NCBI GenBank assembly: GCA_017979445.1
Contig: CM030710.1
Span: 11,828,248-11,892,247, forward strand
DNA length: 64,000 nt
Direction of reading: 5' to 3'
Source of the DNA: Akebia trifoliata
Taxonomy: Eukaryota > Streptophyta > Magnoliopsida > Ranunculales > Lardizabalaceae
The notes beneath the pieces were generated by a model that had not been told where the DNA came from, searched no databases, and saw only the letters and a list, made by a program, of their open reading frames with translations. Positions 44,701-55,384 of the stretch are shown piece by piece (position 1 is the stretch's first letter; every line of letters begins with the position of its first letter). The position numbers and the translations under genes are program-made.

Positions 44701-44888
44701 GTATATAATCTTCCGCTAGTATTATATTTTATATATGTATGCAGGATTGTATGTCGGTTATTAGGTGCAGGTTGAACGCCTTGGAATGCTAACTTAAACA
44801 GAGGAGACCATGCCGAAATTTCGAGGTGTTACATAATACCTTGAGATCTGACATGGGGATTTGTGTTAGCGTTTGGCGGGGCGCCACA
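41731..44888 (+). mobile_element. 3' LTR of the young Tekay-like element
   Basis: 3158 bp, nearly identical to 35206-38358 and ending in the same GCGCCACA. It contains the TATA box (42311-42320), the open frame (42386-43000) and the palindromes at 43894-43903 and 43921-43928. It is followed by the CTTTT target duplication at 44889-44893. Confidence 0.95.
42386..43000 (+). other. 204-codon open frame inside the 3' LTR
   Basis: Same frame as 35859-36473 with ten residue changes, among them A to V near residue 23, K to N, C to R and D to N near residue 187. No stop and no indel. It is either a short-lived open frame of a young duplicate or a weakly constrained peptide; the substitution pattern does not favour constraint. 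Confidence 0.35.
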
Positions 44889-44893
44889 CTTTT
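44889..44893. repeat. Target-site duplication CTTTT (right)
   Basis: Identical to 35201-35205. Removing 35206-44893 rejoins the leader of Tat copy C without a gap. Confidence 0.9.
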
Positions 44894-45344
44894 AAAAGTC
44901 TAAGGCTCCTCATCTCAACTACCATTATTCCATCCTCAATTCATATGTCAAGTTGAATATTTCATTATTTATGACCATTCTAAATGACCCCCAATTGAAT
45001 AAAAAAAAATATATGACACATCAAAGTATCCAAAATAGAATCAAAGGATACCAATAAAGGATAATACAATCCCAAAAAATAATCCAAATAAAAATGGGTC
45101 AACACCCATTTTTCCACATCATCATCCTCTCAATATCCTGTATTATTTAGGGTCATCCCAAACGATCCTAAATTGAATCATAGCAAATAATATTCCATAA
45201 TAATATGCTAAAAATGATGCTGAGAGAATATAATACAATTTCAAAAATAAACGAATCAAATAAATTAAAAATAGACAAAAAAAAAACTAAGTCTAAATGG
45301 CAATGTTCCCATACTTGGGGCTTTTCAAGTTTGATCCTCAATAA
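44894..45344 (-). other. Untranslated leader of Tat copy C (second part)
   Basis: AT-rich and without a gene. Read on the minus strand it aligns with 985-1400 of copy A, for example at TGGGTGTTGA and TTTATTTGGATTATTTTTTG. Confidence 0.7.
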
Positions 45345-45362
45345 TCCCCAGTGGAGTCGCCA
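45345..45362 (-). other. Primer-binding site, tRNA-Arg type (copy C)
   Basis: On the minus strand TGGCGACTCCACTGGGGA, one nucleotide after the LTR. The first ten bases fit the 3' end of plant tRNA-Arg (GGAGTCGCCA), the primer reported for Tat/Ogre elements. Confidence 0.8.
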
Positions 45363-45363
45363 C

Positions 45364-46855
45364 TAAAAGCGTCCTTGATCCGTGGGGTGTGTGGATCAGT
45401 TTTTAATTTTTGAGATTTGGGAGTCACCACTTAGTTATTACGATCTAGGAATCGAGCATTGACTCAAGATGGATAAAAATAACTAATGTACAAAAAAAAC
45501 TAAGTTCGGGGATCATGTTACGTGGTTGGAAGGTGTTAGGCACCAACTTCGTCTGACAAATGTCGGTCTTTACTATTCTCCAAGAAGATTACATTGCTAA
45601 AAAAACCTATAATAAATAAATAAAACAAATAGAAGAAAAATATACCTAGATATTCGTGATAATTTGTTCCCTCAGATCTAGTGGAGAGATTCCTTACTTC
45701 GTTTTCATTACTGAATCTGATTCTGATCTCCAAGATGAACTATCTACTTCCTAAATCTGAGTGTTTTTTAATTTTTTGATGGATTTTTGGATATTTTTGA
45801 AGGGTCTCTAGGTGTTTTTTGAGCAAAAGTTAGGGTTTAGATGGTAAGTAAGGGGTTAGAACTTCAAAATCAGAGTTTTGGGACGGTTAGAGAGGCTTTT
45901 TGATCAACTTTTTCTAGGATTTTCTTTAACCTACGAAATTAGGTTGTGGAAGCTCTCTATTTATAGAGTTTTTTAGGTAGAGTTAGTGTTTAATTAGGTT
46001 TCTTTTAGGATTTTAATTTGAATTTTGACTTTAGTCTTATGAGATTGACTTGGTCTTTTTAAATTAGGATTTTGACTTTAGTCTTATGAGATTGACTTGG
46101 TCTTTTTAGATTAGGATTTTAAGTAGGGTTTCGACTTAAGTCTTATGAGATTGACTTGGTTAGGGTTTTAATTAGGGTTTTGACTTAAGTCTTATGAGAT
46201 TGACTTTGTTTCTTTTTTTAAATTAATTTTATTAAGATTTTATTTTACGTTAATTAATATTTTATTTATTAATTTCAATATTAAAAATTAAAAAATTATT
46301 ATTTTACCCCCGAAGATAATTTTTGCGTTTCAAGTCAGTTTTCGATGTTTCAGGATGTTTTAGAATCAATTTTTCGTAAGGAATTCAATGGGATTATTGG
46401 TTTATGTCACTCATGAAATTTTTTGGCATGAAATGATTGTCAACTCTTATGGGGGTTTTTTTTTATAATTTTGTTGAATTTAGTAAAAATTGACAAAATA
46501 GTTTATTTGATTTCATTTTATTGTTTTATGTATTCGAATGTGTTTTCCTAAGCGTAAGGGGGGCTCTAAGGTTGTCTTGATGTTAGGGGTATTTTGGTAA
46601 TTTGGTCATTTTTTAATGATTTTTATCGTAAGACTTTTTTTTGTCTGCAAAATGATGATTTCTATATTTTTGGGGTTATATTTTTCTATTTTAACGTGAT
46701 TTCTACAATTTTGTTAGTTTGAGATACCTCATCCAAATTTCTGAAACATATTTAGTGACAAATAAAGCATGGGAATAATCATCCATCCTTGAGAATCGTT
46801 GTGATCGGGTTGACGAGTTGATTAATCAGGCGAATGCAAAAATAGGGTGTTTACA
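45364..46855 (-). mobile_element. 5' LTR of Tat copy C
   Basis: 1492 bp on the minus strand from TGTAAACACC (46855) to GCTTTTA (45364; relatives end CTTTCA). It holds a TATA box at 45958-45965, about four tandem units with GACTTTAGTCTTATGAGATT at about 46010-46215, and a primer-site-like 10-mer in U5 (45420-45429, TGGTGACTCC). Confidence 0.9.
45958..45965 (-). promoter_or_regulatory. TATA box of Tat LTR (copy C)
   Basis: TATAAATA on the minus strand in the context CTCTATAAATAGAGAG, equivalent to 15589-15596 in copy A. Confidence 0.75.
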
Positions 46856-47104
46856 AGTAGAGTAGGGTAGAAAAAAATATTATACATAGAAATGTGTGTT
46901 GTGGGGATGACCGTGTTTATAACATGACAACATTATGGTGTTGAGTCTGTGGGAATAAAGGCTAAACGTAATTGTTGGTAAGTGATGTTTAGAATGATAC
47001 CTTGTTAAGAAAGAATGAGGTTATTGGAAGATTAAGTATGACCCTACAGAATGTAAATGTGCAATCTAAAAATTGAAATTTTGTGGGTGACAAAAATGAA
47101 CGAG

Positions 47105-48317
47105 TGATGAGACTATCGTTGTTCTTCTCACCGGAGTTAATAATAATCTTAGTTTTACCTTACTTGTGGGGCAAGTAGGGGATCGAACCCAAGAGAAAGG
47201 AGGAATAGAGCTAAGCTAAGAAGATAAAATTCAAATTAACTAAAAGGAATTAAAACTGTTTTTCTTTGTATTTTTGAACTTATAAGAAGATGTAAAATTG
47301 TTAGAAAATAAACTAAAGTAAATGAAATTAAAAGCAAGTAAACTTATGAATTAAAACACCATTGGAGGTGGATCTACCTAAAACATGTTAATGAGCAATT
47401 TCTAGTCTCTAGCCTTTTTATAACTCAATCATAAGGGCTTGGTGTTAGCTCCTTAGATCGGAAAGTTTTGCAATTAAAATGAAATAAAGGAACAAAAACA
47501 AAGTAGAATTTCTTGAGAACTTCTTACTACAAATTATCTAATTTAAGCATACTTTATCTTGATCTAATCTAAGCATAAAGTATCTATATTAAGAATAAAA
47601 TGTGCAAGAAACTTAAAGAGAATTCATAAGCATTTTAAATAAAAGAAAGGCATAAAATTAGAAATAACACAAGAACTTGCTCTAGGCTTTTCCACTCTCC
47701 AATGGAGGGGAACTTAGCCTAATGTCATTGCAAGAGAGGGAAGATAAGAGATGAAAGAACTTTTCTTCATTTCATGGAGAAAATTACAACTTCTTCTTCT
47801 TCTACTTCTTACAAGACTATTTAACCGAAAGAAAATAACTAGAAAATGAAAATACAAAAAATAAGAGAATAGGCTAAGAGCCTTAGATTAAAGGAGTCTT
47901 GGATAAGAGAACCAAGATGGGACCCTTTCTCTAGAAATGAAGGCTCTATTTATAAAGAAAAATGTGTGTAGAAGAGTCTAAAAGTAGCCTCCACTTTTCT
48001 TTGTACAAAAAGACAAAAGAGGAGAATATGAGTTAAGGATTAGGGCATTCCAAAGTGTTAGGGCATTCCAAAGTGGGCCCAAATGCTTTTGCCTTGAGAT
48101 TTTGATTCCAAATTGTTGATTTTCTGCACAAGAAACACACGTAATTAGATTTATCTAGTAAATGAATTTATTTATATATAATTAAGCCTAATTAACATGC
48201 AACGTAGTGGTTTGAGGCTTATCATGATTATTATCTTAATATAGAGAAATAGGTACAAAAATCAAGATAAATATCCAGAAAATGTACGTATAATTGAGTG
48301 TTTGGAGACACTCATCA
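47105..48317 (-). mobile_element. Solo Athila-type LTR with target duplication
   Basis: On the minus strand it runs TGATGAGTGTCTCC...AGTCTCATCA (TG...CA). It is similar over its full length to the 3' LTR of Athila copy G (52937-54131). It is flanked by ACGAG (47100-47104) and ATGAG (48318-48322), a 5-bp target duplication with one C to T change. No internal sequence remains, so it arose by recombination between two LTRs. A TATA box (minus strand TATAAATA) lies at 47947-47954. Confidence 0.85.
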
Positions 48318-48322
48318 ATGAG

Positions 48323-49541
48323 TACTTGGAAGTAAAACTTGATGTGTGAAAGACGTGTTTCATTAAGAGATGTAAGAAATAAATTCATGAATAGGGGAGT
48401 GTGTTGGAGTTGACAATTGTATAGTTAAAAATATTATTAAAATGATTAAATTATAGTAGATAAGAATTAGATAGAAAATGTAGTTTTGAAAGCAGGGTGG
48501 GTCAATGCAAGATGCGAGAAAGAATGATTTTGTAATAAGATTGCATCAATGGTAACTTAATGGAATTGCGAGAAAATAGATGAAGAAGGTAAGAGAACAA
48601 TATTGCTTATGAATTGAAATTCATGAGAGGTAGTTGTGAGATTTGAAAAGGGTGATTGTGGTAATATCAGTATTGGATGATAAATGAAAATATGTGTGAT
48701 TTAGGCAATATAAAGTTACATAAATAAGGATTAATTGATATTACAATGATAACCAAGCAATAACTAGTCAATACCGTGATTTTAGGAGTAGAGAAAGAAA
48801 TGTGTGGCTTGCAGCTTATGGGACTGTTTGAAGTAGTTGGACAGATCTTGAGTAGGTTTACCGCGTGTTCCACTTGTCCATGTTGAAGAAGTATTTGCCA
48901 GACCCTTCACACGTGGTTAATTTGCGAAACAATTTACTTGATGTAGGTTTTACTCTCTTGATTAAGGTTTTAAATAATGAAAATTATGGCAAAGGCCTTG
49001 AAGAGCTATCATGATAAGCAGAAATATGAAGTATTGAGTCGAATGTAGAGACATGGGTGTGCTGAGAACAAAGGTTTTGATGTGATTTGCGAAGTTAGTG
49101 TTAATAAATATTTGTATTATAGTAGTGGTGTAATTGTAGTAAAACTGCGTATTGAGGAGTAATTTCCATTACAAGTACAAGTACGCATAATAGACAATGT
49201 AGTTGGTGGGTAAAACAAAGATAAAGGATAGAGAATGTGTGAAAGAATTATTGATAGAGATTGGTGAGGAATTAGTATATTGTGACTTGATTGTCATCTT
49301 AGGGTTATCCTAATAATGGATTAGCTAGAGTATGAATTTGGATTGGAGTGGTAAATTAATGAATGAATTGGGTGACGTAATATAGGTGACATAAGGTTTA
49401 GGAGTTATAAATGAAATTGGCTTGAGACCAAGAATAAATGATAATCGCATATAGGTGTTGTTGGTTATACATGTCGTGTTAGTGGAATGACAACAACGTT
49501 TGATAAGGTACAATTTCAATTTCGATGACGAAATTTTTATT
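48323..49541 (+). pseudogene. Relics of chromovirus integrase end (copy F)
   Basis: At 48856-48927 the plus strand translates to FHLSMLKKYLPDPSHV, the well-known segment at the end of the integrase of Tekay/Del chromoviruses. At about 48975-49020 lies KALKSYHDKQKYEVLS, which normally stands some 60-70 residues before that segment; the order is therefore reversed here. No chromodomain can be read. Both pieces are isolated in frames full of stops. Confidence 0.6.
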
Positions 49542-49553
49542 AAAGGGGGAGAA

Positions 49554-51771
49554 TGTAATTTCTCAAATTTTTAACTTGTATCTCGAAAAAACTAAATAGT
49601 GATATTTTGAGAAAATTTCGAAAGGGGGACTTAGAGTAAAATACTCGAATCATATTATGGCCATTTTTAATAAAAACCAACTTTGCCATTGGATTCAAAA
49701 AGGTCGAAATATATACTTTACCCTATAAGCAAGTTCGAATTCAAGTTTAGATGAAAAAATTTTAAAATCCTCGAATTTCGCATTAAGTGGGCCCATAACC
49801 CACATTTTTAATGAAATTAAAGTTTTACCCCCATTTCGGAACAATGGGAATGGTTTCAAGATTCAAATCTCAAAAGATCAAAATCCAAATTTTGGTTTCA
49901 AGAACAAAATGTAAATTTTGACATTTTCGATAAATTTTCAAAAGTTAATATCTTTCGTGTTACTTTGAATTAGGCTAGAAAAATTATATGGTGTCAAATC
50001 TCGTGCTCAAGGCTTTCATTTCTAAAAATCCGTTTTCAATTTCGAGAACTTTGAAAAATTGAGTTTCCGACACTTAGCTAAATTTTCACCAATTTTTTCA
50101 ATTTTGACAGTTGGTCTTCACGTACCCATTGAGACCCCCATTTTAATAAAAATTTAATGGTTTTGTCGATTAAATGATCAAAGTAACTTTGAAAGCTTGA
50201 AAAATAAAAGTTTGATTTGAAAAGTTGAGAAGTGAAAACATTGAAAGAATGAGAAAGGGGATGAATGGTAAAATGTTAGAATCACACCCAAGGGTTGATG
50301 TCTGCATTTTACATTGTATGTTGTGTGTAGGTTGGTGAAGGGATATCTAAGGGTAATGAATGGTTACATGTTTATTTAAATTATGTTGGCGCGGAAGCTC
50401 CGAGTACTATTATTTATTTTAGATAGTTGCATGGTAAAAAATTGAATATCCATTCTTAACCTTGTTATGTTAATTTCTCTTTTGTTTTTAAAGAAAAATA
50501 ATATATATATATATATATAGTTATTTTGTGAGTTGTTAAAGAATCTGTGAATGCCTGAAGGGATAGTGCATCATATCATCTGGAGTAGTGTATTATCGTA
50601 AGATATACGGTAGGGACCACCAAGTTCATACGTGGTATGAGATGCGTATGAGAGTAGAGTTACAACTGGAATCCGAGTCCATTCCTCTTTATCTTTACCA
50701 GTGAACGTGTATTGTAAAGGTGGTCGTATACAAATGGAGTGTTTTTTTTAGGAATCACATACGAAGATGATTAGTCAGTGATCACTAACAATCTAGTAGT
50801 AGTCGAACGTTCTGACACATCGAAAAGAGATCCTTTGCTTACGGTCACGTCAAATGATCAGTTTGATTTAGATAAATGATTTTGCAAGTGTGGTAAACAG
50901 CAACCAGCCACAAAATCAGGAACTAAGATTTTATTAAGGAATATCATGTCCCGACTAGGAGCGATCTAATCGTGAATCCCAACTCTCTAATTTTATTGCT
51001 CCACCATCATGTATTATGTAGCTGTTGTTTTATCTTGATATATAAACTGAAAGGCGTGCCTATCATTTCAATGTTGTCAATTACATTTGTATAAAAATGA
51101 AAATGTATAGTCAGTACTGATGATTGATGTTATGTGAACTTTTAAAATGTTTAGCTCTTCATCCCTAACTATATGTACTAGTTAATCATATTTTCTCTTG
51201 TAAAATTTTACATATGTTAAACTGCTCAGCATGCTTAGTCGATCATCTTTAGGAAAGGTTATTAATAGAAATTGGTTGTGGCCTTACTAGGTAACCATTG
51301 TTATTCACTTTTTCCTTCTTATATTTTTTAGTTTCAGAACTTGCAGTTATCGATGTAGGCACGGAGTCGACAAGTAAAGAGTTCCTGATTCATCAAATTA
51401 GCAACCAAAGTCTATTGCATAGTAAGCACGAGGGCTACACCCTTTAGTGTGGTCAGTTTCTTCCAAGATGTATATAAATTTTGGGGTTGAGTGTTAGGTT
51501 CGTGTTAAAGTGAGAACATTTTCATAATCCTATATATTTTTAAACTTTCGTACTCTTATCTTCTTACGGGTTAGATATATTTAGTCTTCCGTTGTTATAT
51601 AGTGGTTGCATTTTCTTATATACAGGAATTGTTGTAGAATAGATTATCAGGTTTTTGAGTTCCGTGGAACGCTAACATAAACAGAGGGGGTCATGTCCAA
51701 ATTTTGAGGTACCGCCTAGTACCTAGAGATTTGGCATTGGGAGTTGTGTTACTGTTTGGCGGGGTGCCACA
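49554..51771 (+). mobile_element. 3' LTR of copy F
   Basis: 2218 bp from TGTAATTTCTC to GGGGTGCCACA. It matches the young LTRs at both ends and in the middle (palindromes AGTGATCACT at 50777-50786 and GAACGTTC at 50805-50812) but lacks the CG-richer part with the 204-codon frame. An (AT)n run lies at 50500-50519. It is more diverged than the young pair, so it is older. Confidence 0.85.
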
Positions 51772-52936
51772 TATATTTTTTAGATTCCTAAATAATCCTC
51801 GAAGAACATAATTCTTTCTTCACAAGAATTTCCAAAGTAATTAAAATATTTTACTCATTTTTTTTTCTTAACCGAAATGTCTAAGCTACGTTTTCAAGGT
51901 GAAAATTTTAATATCACAACCTTAAATTTATGAATCATTTCATCCAATACCATAATTTTCTACTTCAACTTATGTCAAAATTTTCTTATATTAACGAACT
52001 ATCTTATTGATAAGGGTGACAAGATACTACAAGGGGAAACATTAAGACATATTAATTTCTATCTCATTTTTTAAATTTAATTCTCATCTAAATCAAAAAA
52101 ATTCAAGGAAAAGAAATTTCATAAATTCTTGAATTGCTTACCCCCAATAAAATAGCAAACCTAAGATGTTCATGATGATATCCGAAATCAAGTTTTCAAC
52201 TCTTAGAAATATTATTTTCATAAGCCTAATAAATCACAATGAGATAAGAAATTAAAGAAATGCTTCACCATTCTACTCGTAATTATCATCAAATTTGATT
52301 TTATAGTAGATGTATCATCTACTCCATAATTAGTTTCAATATAAGTCAATACTCCTGAATTCATATTCACAAATTAATTTACCCAATTAAATGCTTAACC
52401 TCAATATCATCCTCGATTTACCCTTGACTAACTCATTAACTATTCATCCTCAACCAAACAATTATATTGATCTCAACATTATTATTGTAACGCATCCATT
52501 CGTTTTCCTTTGAATCAAATAATTAATTAGTCAATCGACTAATCAATAATAAAATCTTCAAAAATATATTAATCTCAAAATTAAGTACATTTCGAATCGA
52601 GGAACATGAATTTTTACAAACTTCAACATTCAAAATAGTTAATATTGTTTCCAATGAGGTATCGATTATCCCAAATGGTAGAATTTTATATTCTATTAAC
52701 TTTATTGATGAAATAAGTCTATCTACTTCTTATGATAAATATTTTAAACTTTCCTATAATACTAGATGCAATAACTAATTGAATATACATAAAGTCTGTT
52801 ATAAAACTTGTTAAACAATAAAAATTAATAACTATACTTTATGTAACATTCTAGGGAGTTGTAGATTTGGTCTGAGTCCTAGCATCAATCTTAGTTTGCA
52901 CTATAATCCTAGTCCTTTGTGGTACCTTAGAACAAT
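51772..52936. other. AT-rich DNA without identified feature
   Basis: No ORF, RNA gene or repeat family recognised in this window matches it. It lies between the 3' LTR of copy F and the 3' LTR of Athila copy G and may be the oldest target DNA left here, or a worn-out element. Confidence 0.4.
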
Positions 52937-54131
52937 TGAAGAGACTATCGTTGTTCTTCTCACCGGAGTTAATAATAATCTTACTTTTACCTTACTTGTG
53001 GGACAAGTAGGGGATTGAACCCAAGAGAAAGGAGGAATAGAGTTAAGCTAAGAAGATAATATTCAAATTAACTAAAAGGAATTAAAACTATTTTTCTTTG
53101 TATTTTTGAACTTATAAGAAAATGTAAAATTACTAGAAAATAAACTAAAGTAAATGAAATTAAAAGCAAGTAAACTTATGAAATTAAAACACCATTGGAG
53201 ATGGATCTACCTAAAACATGTTGATGAGCAATTCCTAGTTTCTAGCCTTTTTATAACTCAATCGTAAGGGTTTGATGTTAGCTCCTTAGATTGGAAAGTT
53301 TTACAAATGAAATGAAATAAGAGAATATAAACAAAGTAGAATTCTTTGAAAACTTCCTACTACCAATTATCTAGTTTAAGCATACTTTATCTTGATCTAA
53401 TCTAAGCATAAAGTATCTATATTAAGAATAAATGGTGCAAGAAACTTAAAGAGAACTCATAAGAATTTTAAATAAAAGAAAGGCATGAAATTAGAAATAA
53501 CACAAGAACTTGCTCCATGCTTTTCCACTCTCCAATGGAGGGGAACTTAGCCTAATGTTATTGCAAGAGAGGGAAGATAAGAGATGAAATAACTTTTCTC
53601 CATTTCATGGAGAAACTTACAACTTCTTCTTCTTCTACTTCTTACAAGACTACTTAGTCAAAAGAAAATAACTAGAAAATAAAAATATAAAAAATAAGAG
53701 AATAGGCTAAGAGCCTTAGATTAAAGGAGTTTTGGATAAAATAACCAAGATGGGACCTTTTATCTAGAAAAGGATGCTCTATTTATAGAGAAAAATGTGT
53801 GTAGAAGAGTCTAGAAGTAGCCTCCACTTTTTTTTGCACAAAAAGACAAAAGATGAGAATATGAGTTAAAGATTAGGGCATTCCAAAGTGGGCCCAAATG
53901 TTTTTGTCTTGAGATTTTGATTTCAAATTGTTGATTTTCTACACAAGAAACACACGTAATTAGATTTATCTAGTAAATGAATTATTTATATATAATTAAG
54001 CCTAATTAACATCCAACATGGTGTTTTGAGGCTTAACATGATTATTACCTTAATATGGAGTAATAGGTACAAAAATCAAGATAAATAATCAGAAAATGTG
54101 CGTATAATTGAATGTTTGGAGACACTCATCA
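52937..54131 (-). mobile_element. 3' LTR of Athila copy G
   Basis: 1195 bp, minus strand TGATGAGTGTCTCC...AGTCTCTTCA. The solo LTR at 47105-48317 is a second copy. A TATA box (minus strand TATAAATA) lies at 53780-53787. The left flank is ACAAT (52932-52936). Confidence 0.9.
53780..53787 (-). promoter_or_regulatory. TATA box of Athila LTR
   Basis: TATAAATA in the context CTCTATAAATAGAGC on the minus strand; the solo LTR has the same box at 47947-47954. Confidence 0.7.
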
Positions 54132-54144
54132 CACCCCCAAACTT
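54132..54144 (-). other. Polypurine tract of Athila copy G
   Basis: Minus strand AAGTTTGGGGGTG directly before the 3' LTR. Confidence 0.85.
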
Positions 54145-55384
54145 ACCTTTTTCTAGTCCTTAGAAAATAAAATTGCCACTTTCGTAGGCACCTCGACTGC
54201 ATTTAGTGAATACAGCAAGCCCTTGAACCGCTAGGTTACCCCTAGTGAACGAGTTTGACTCGTGAGTATTTGAAAAAAATATACCCACAAAATTTGAAAA
54301 TAACTTTGAAGTAAAAATAGTCAAAACCAAAACTTATATTGAAAAGCACAAGTCTTTTTTTTTGCCAATCAATTAGAAGTGCTACTTGGTATAGAGTCCC
54401 AACCCTTATTTCTCTACGACAAAACTTAGACTTAAATTGACCTTTGAGCGATAGTGATTCTAACTTAGAAATTTAAGAGATTCGATTTCCTAAAATGAGT
54501 TTCAACCTTCTAACTACTCAAGAATAGGTGGAGTAACTTAGGGTTTAATTCTAAACTTAGCATCCTGTCTGGGGTAGTGAGAAGTGTGGATATTCACTTT
54601 AATACCTCTAAGGGGCTTTATCTGTGATATTCCAGTATTCTCACATTTTTACATTTGATGACTTTCACCCTACTAAAACTTTACACAAACTTTTGAATGT
54701 TTGATATTTTTATTTTATTTTTTTATTACTTTTCCATTATTTTTCTAAGAAAAGTAGGCAGCCATTTTCAAGGTACCCAATCTAATTCAATAGTTGCTAT
54801 ACAAGGTGTATACAACCCAGTTCTGTTTTTCTTCTAATCAGCCAACCAATTAAACAAAGAAGTCAAAGTTCATCAAACCTAGTTTTTCCTTAAACTCTAG
54901 GTAGAAAGAAGGTAACAAGCTCTCTTAATACAATCTAGACTCTTGGTAACCTTATTAGAAGTGACTATAAACCAAAAGATAACTTTGCTCTAATTTTTGC
55001 CTAAGAGAAAAATAAATGGGGACTCCAGATCATAGCTTCCAATGAAAGACTAATTAAATATTTTTAACTAAGTGCTTAAAGATATAAGCTAAGATTTTGA
55101 GCAAAATACAATAAAGTCGCCAACCAAATTTTTTTTTCAAGAAGAAAATAATAAGTGGAAATCCGACCCATACACCCCCAAACTTAAACATTATATTGTC
55201 CTCAATATTTCAACATATACACGCAAAGGTAAAATTGAAATTGACAAAATGAAATGAAGTGGGTTAGATAGCACCTGGGAAAGACCTTACAATCTTGTTG
55301 ATATTTAACACAATGTCCCCTGAAACGTGTAAGTTGCCTCCCAGAAGGGCTAAGTTTAATGTCTTTAGCGAGACGAAAACATAG
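54145..55384 (-). other. 3' non-coding region of copy G with a second polypurine-like tract
   Basis: No gene and no env-like ORF. At 55173-55185 the 13-nt polypurine tract AAGTTTGGGGGTG occurs a second time, identical, 1041 bp before the real one. The rest is AT-rich. Confidence 0.65.

Larger units (their letters stand above)
35206..44888 (+). mobile_element. Young, non-autonomous Tekay-like LTR retrotransposon
   Basis: The 9.7-kb element has LTRs of 3153 and 3158 bp, an initiator-Met-tRNA primer site, a polypurine tract and a perfect target duplication. The internal part is only 3372 bp and holds a broken gag region but no protease, RT, RNase H or integrase. In the 615 bp I compared by eye between the LTRs there are 13 substitutions and no indel (about 2%), so the insertion is recent. 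It must have been mobilised by proteins from another copy. The structure fits the described class of terminal-repeat elements with only a gag (TR-GAG). The relation to Tekay rests on the LTR and polypurine end shared with copy F, which has a chromovirus-type integrase end. Confidence 0.9.
44894..46855 (-). mobile_element. Tat copy C, 5' part (5' LTR, primer site, leader start)
   Basis: This is the other half of the split copy C. The 5' LTR lies at 46855-45364 (minus strand), then the primer site, then about 450 bp of leader to the insertion point of the young element. The right flank is AGTAG (46856-46860) in copy F; the left target duplication is lost with the truncated 3' LTR. Confidence 0.85.
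46856..51771 (+). mobile_element. Older Tekay-like element, copy F (5' part missing)
   Basis: The internal region (46856-47104 and 48323-49553) is similar to the internal 3' half of the young element (40450-41730). It is followed by a polypurine tract (49542-49553) and a 3' LTR. The 5' LTR, gag and most of pol are absent; the left edge is the insertion point of Tat copy C. A solo Athila LTR interrupts it at 47105-48317. Confidence 0.75.

Noticed and set aside
47105..48317. DNA transposon with short terminal inverted repeats (TGATGAG)
   Set aside because: The same sequence is the 3' LTR of Athila copy G next to a polypurine tract, and it has TG...CA ends with a 5-bp target duplication, so it is a solo LTR.
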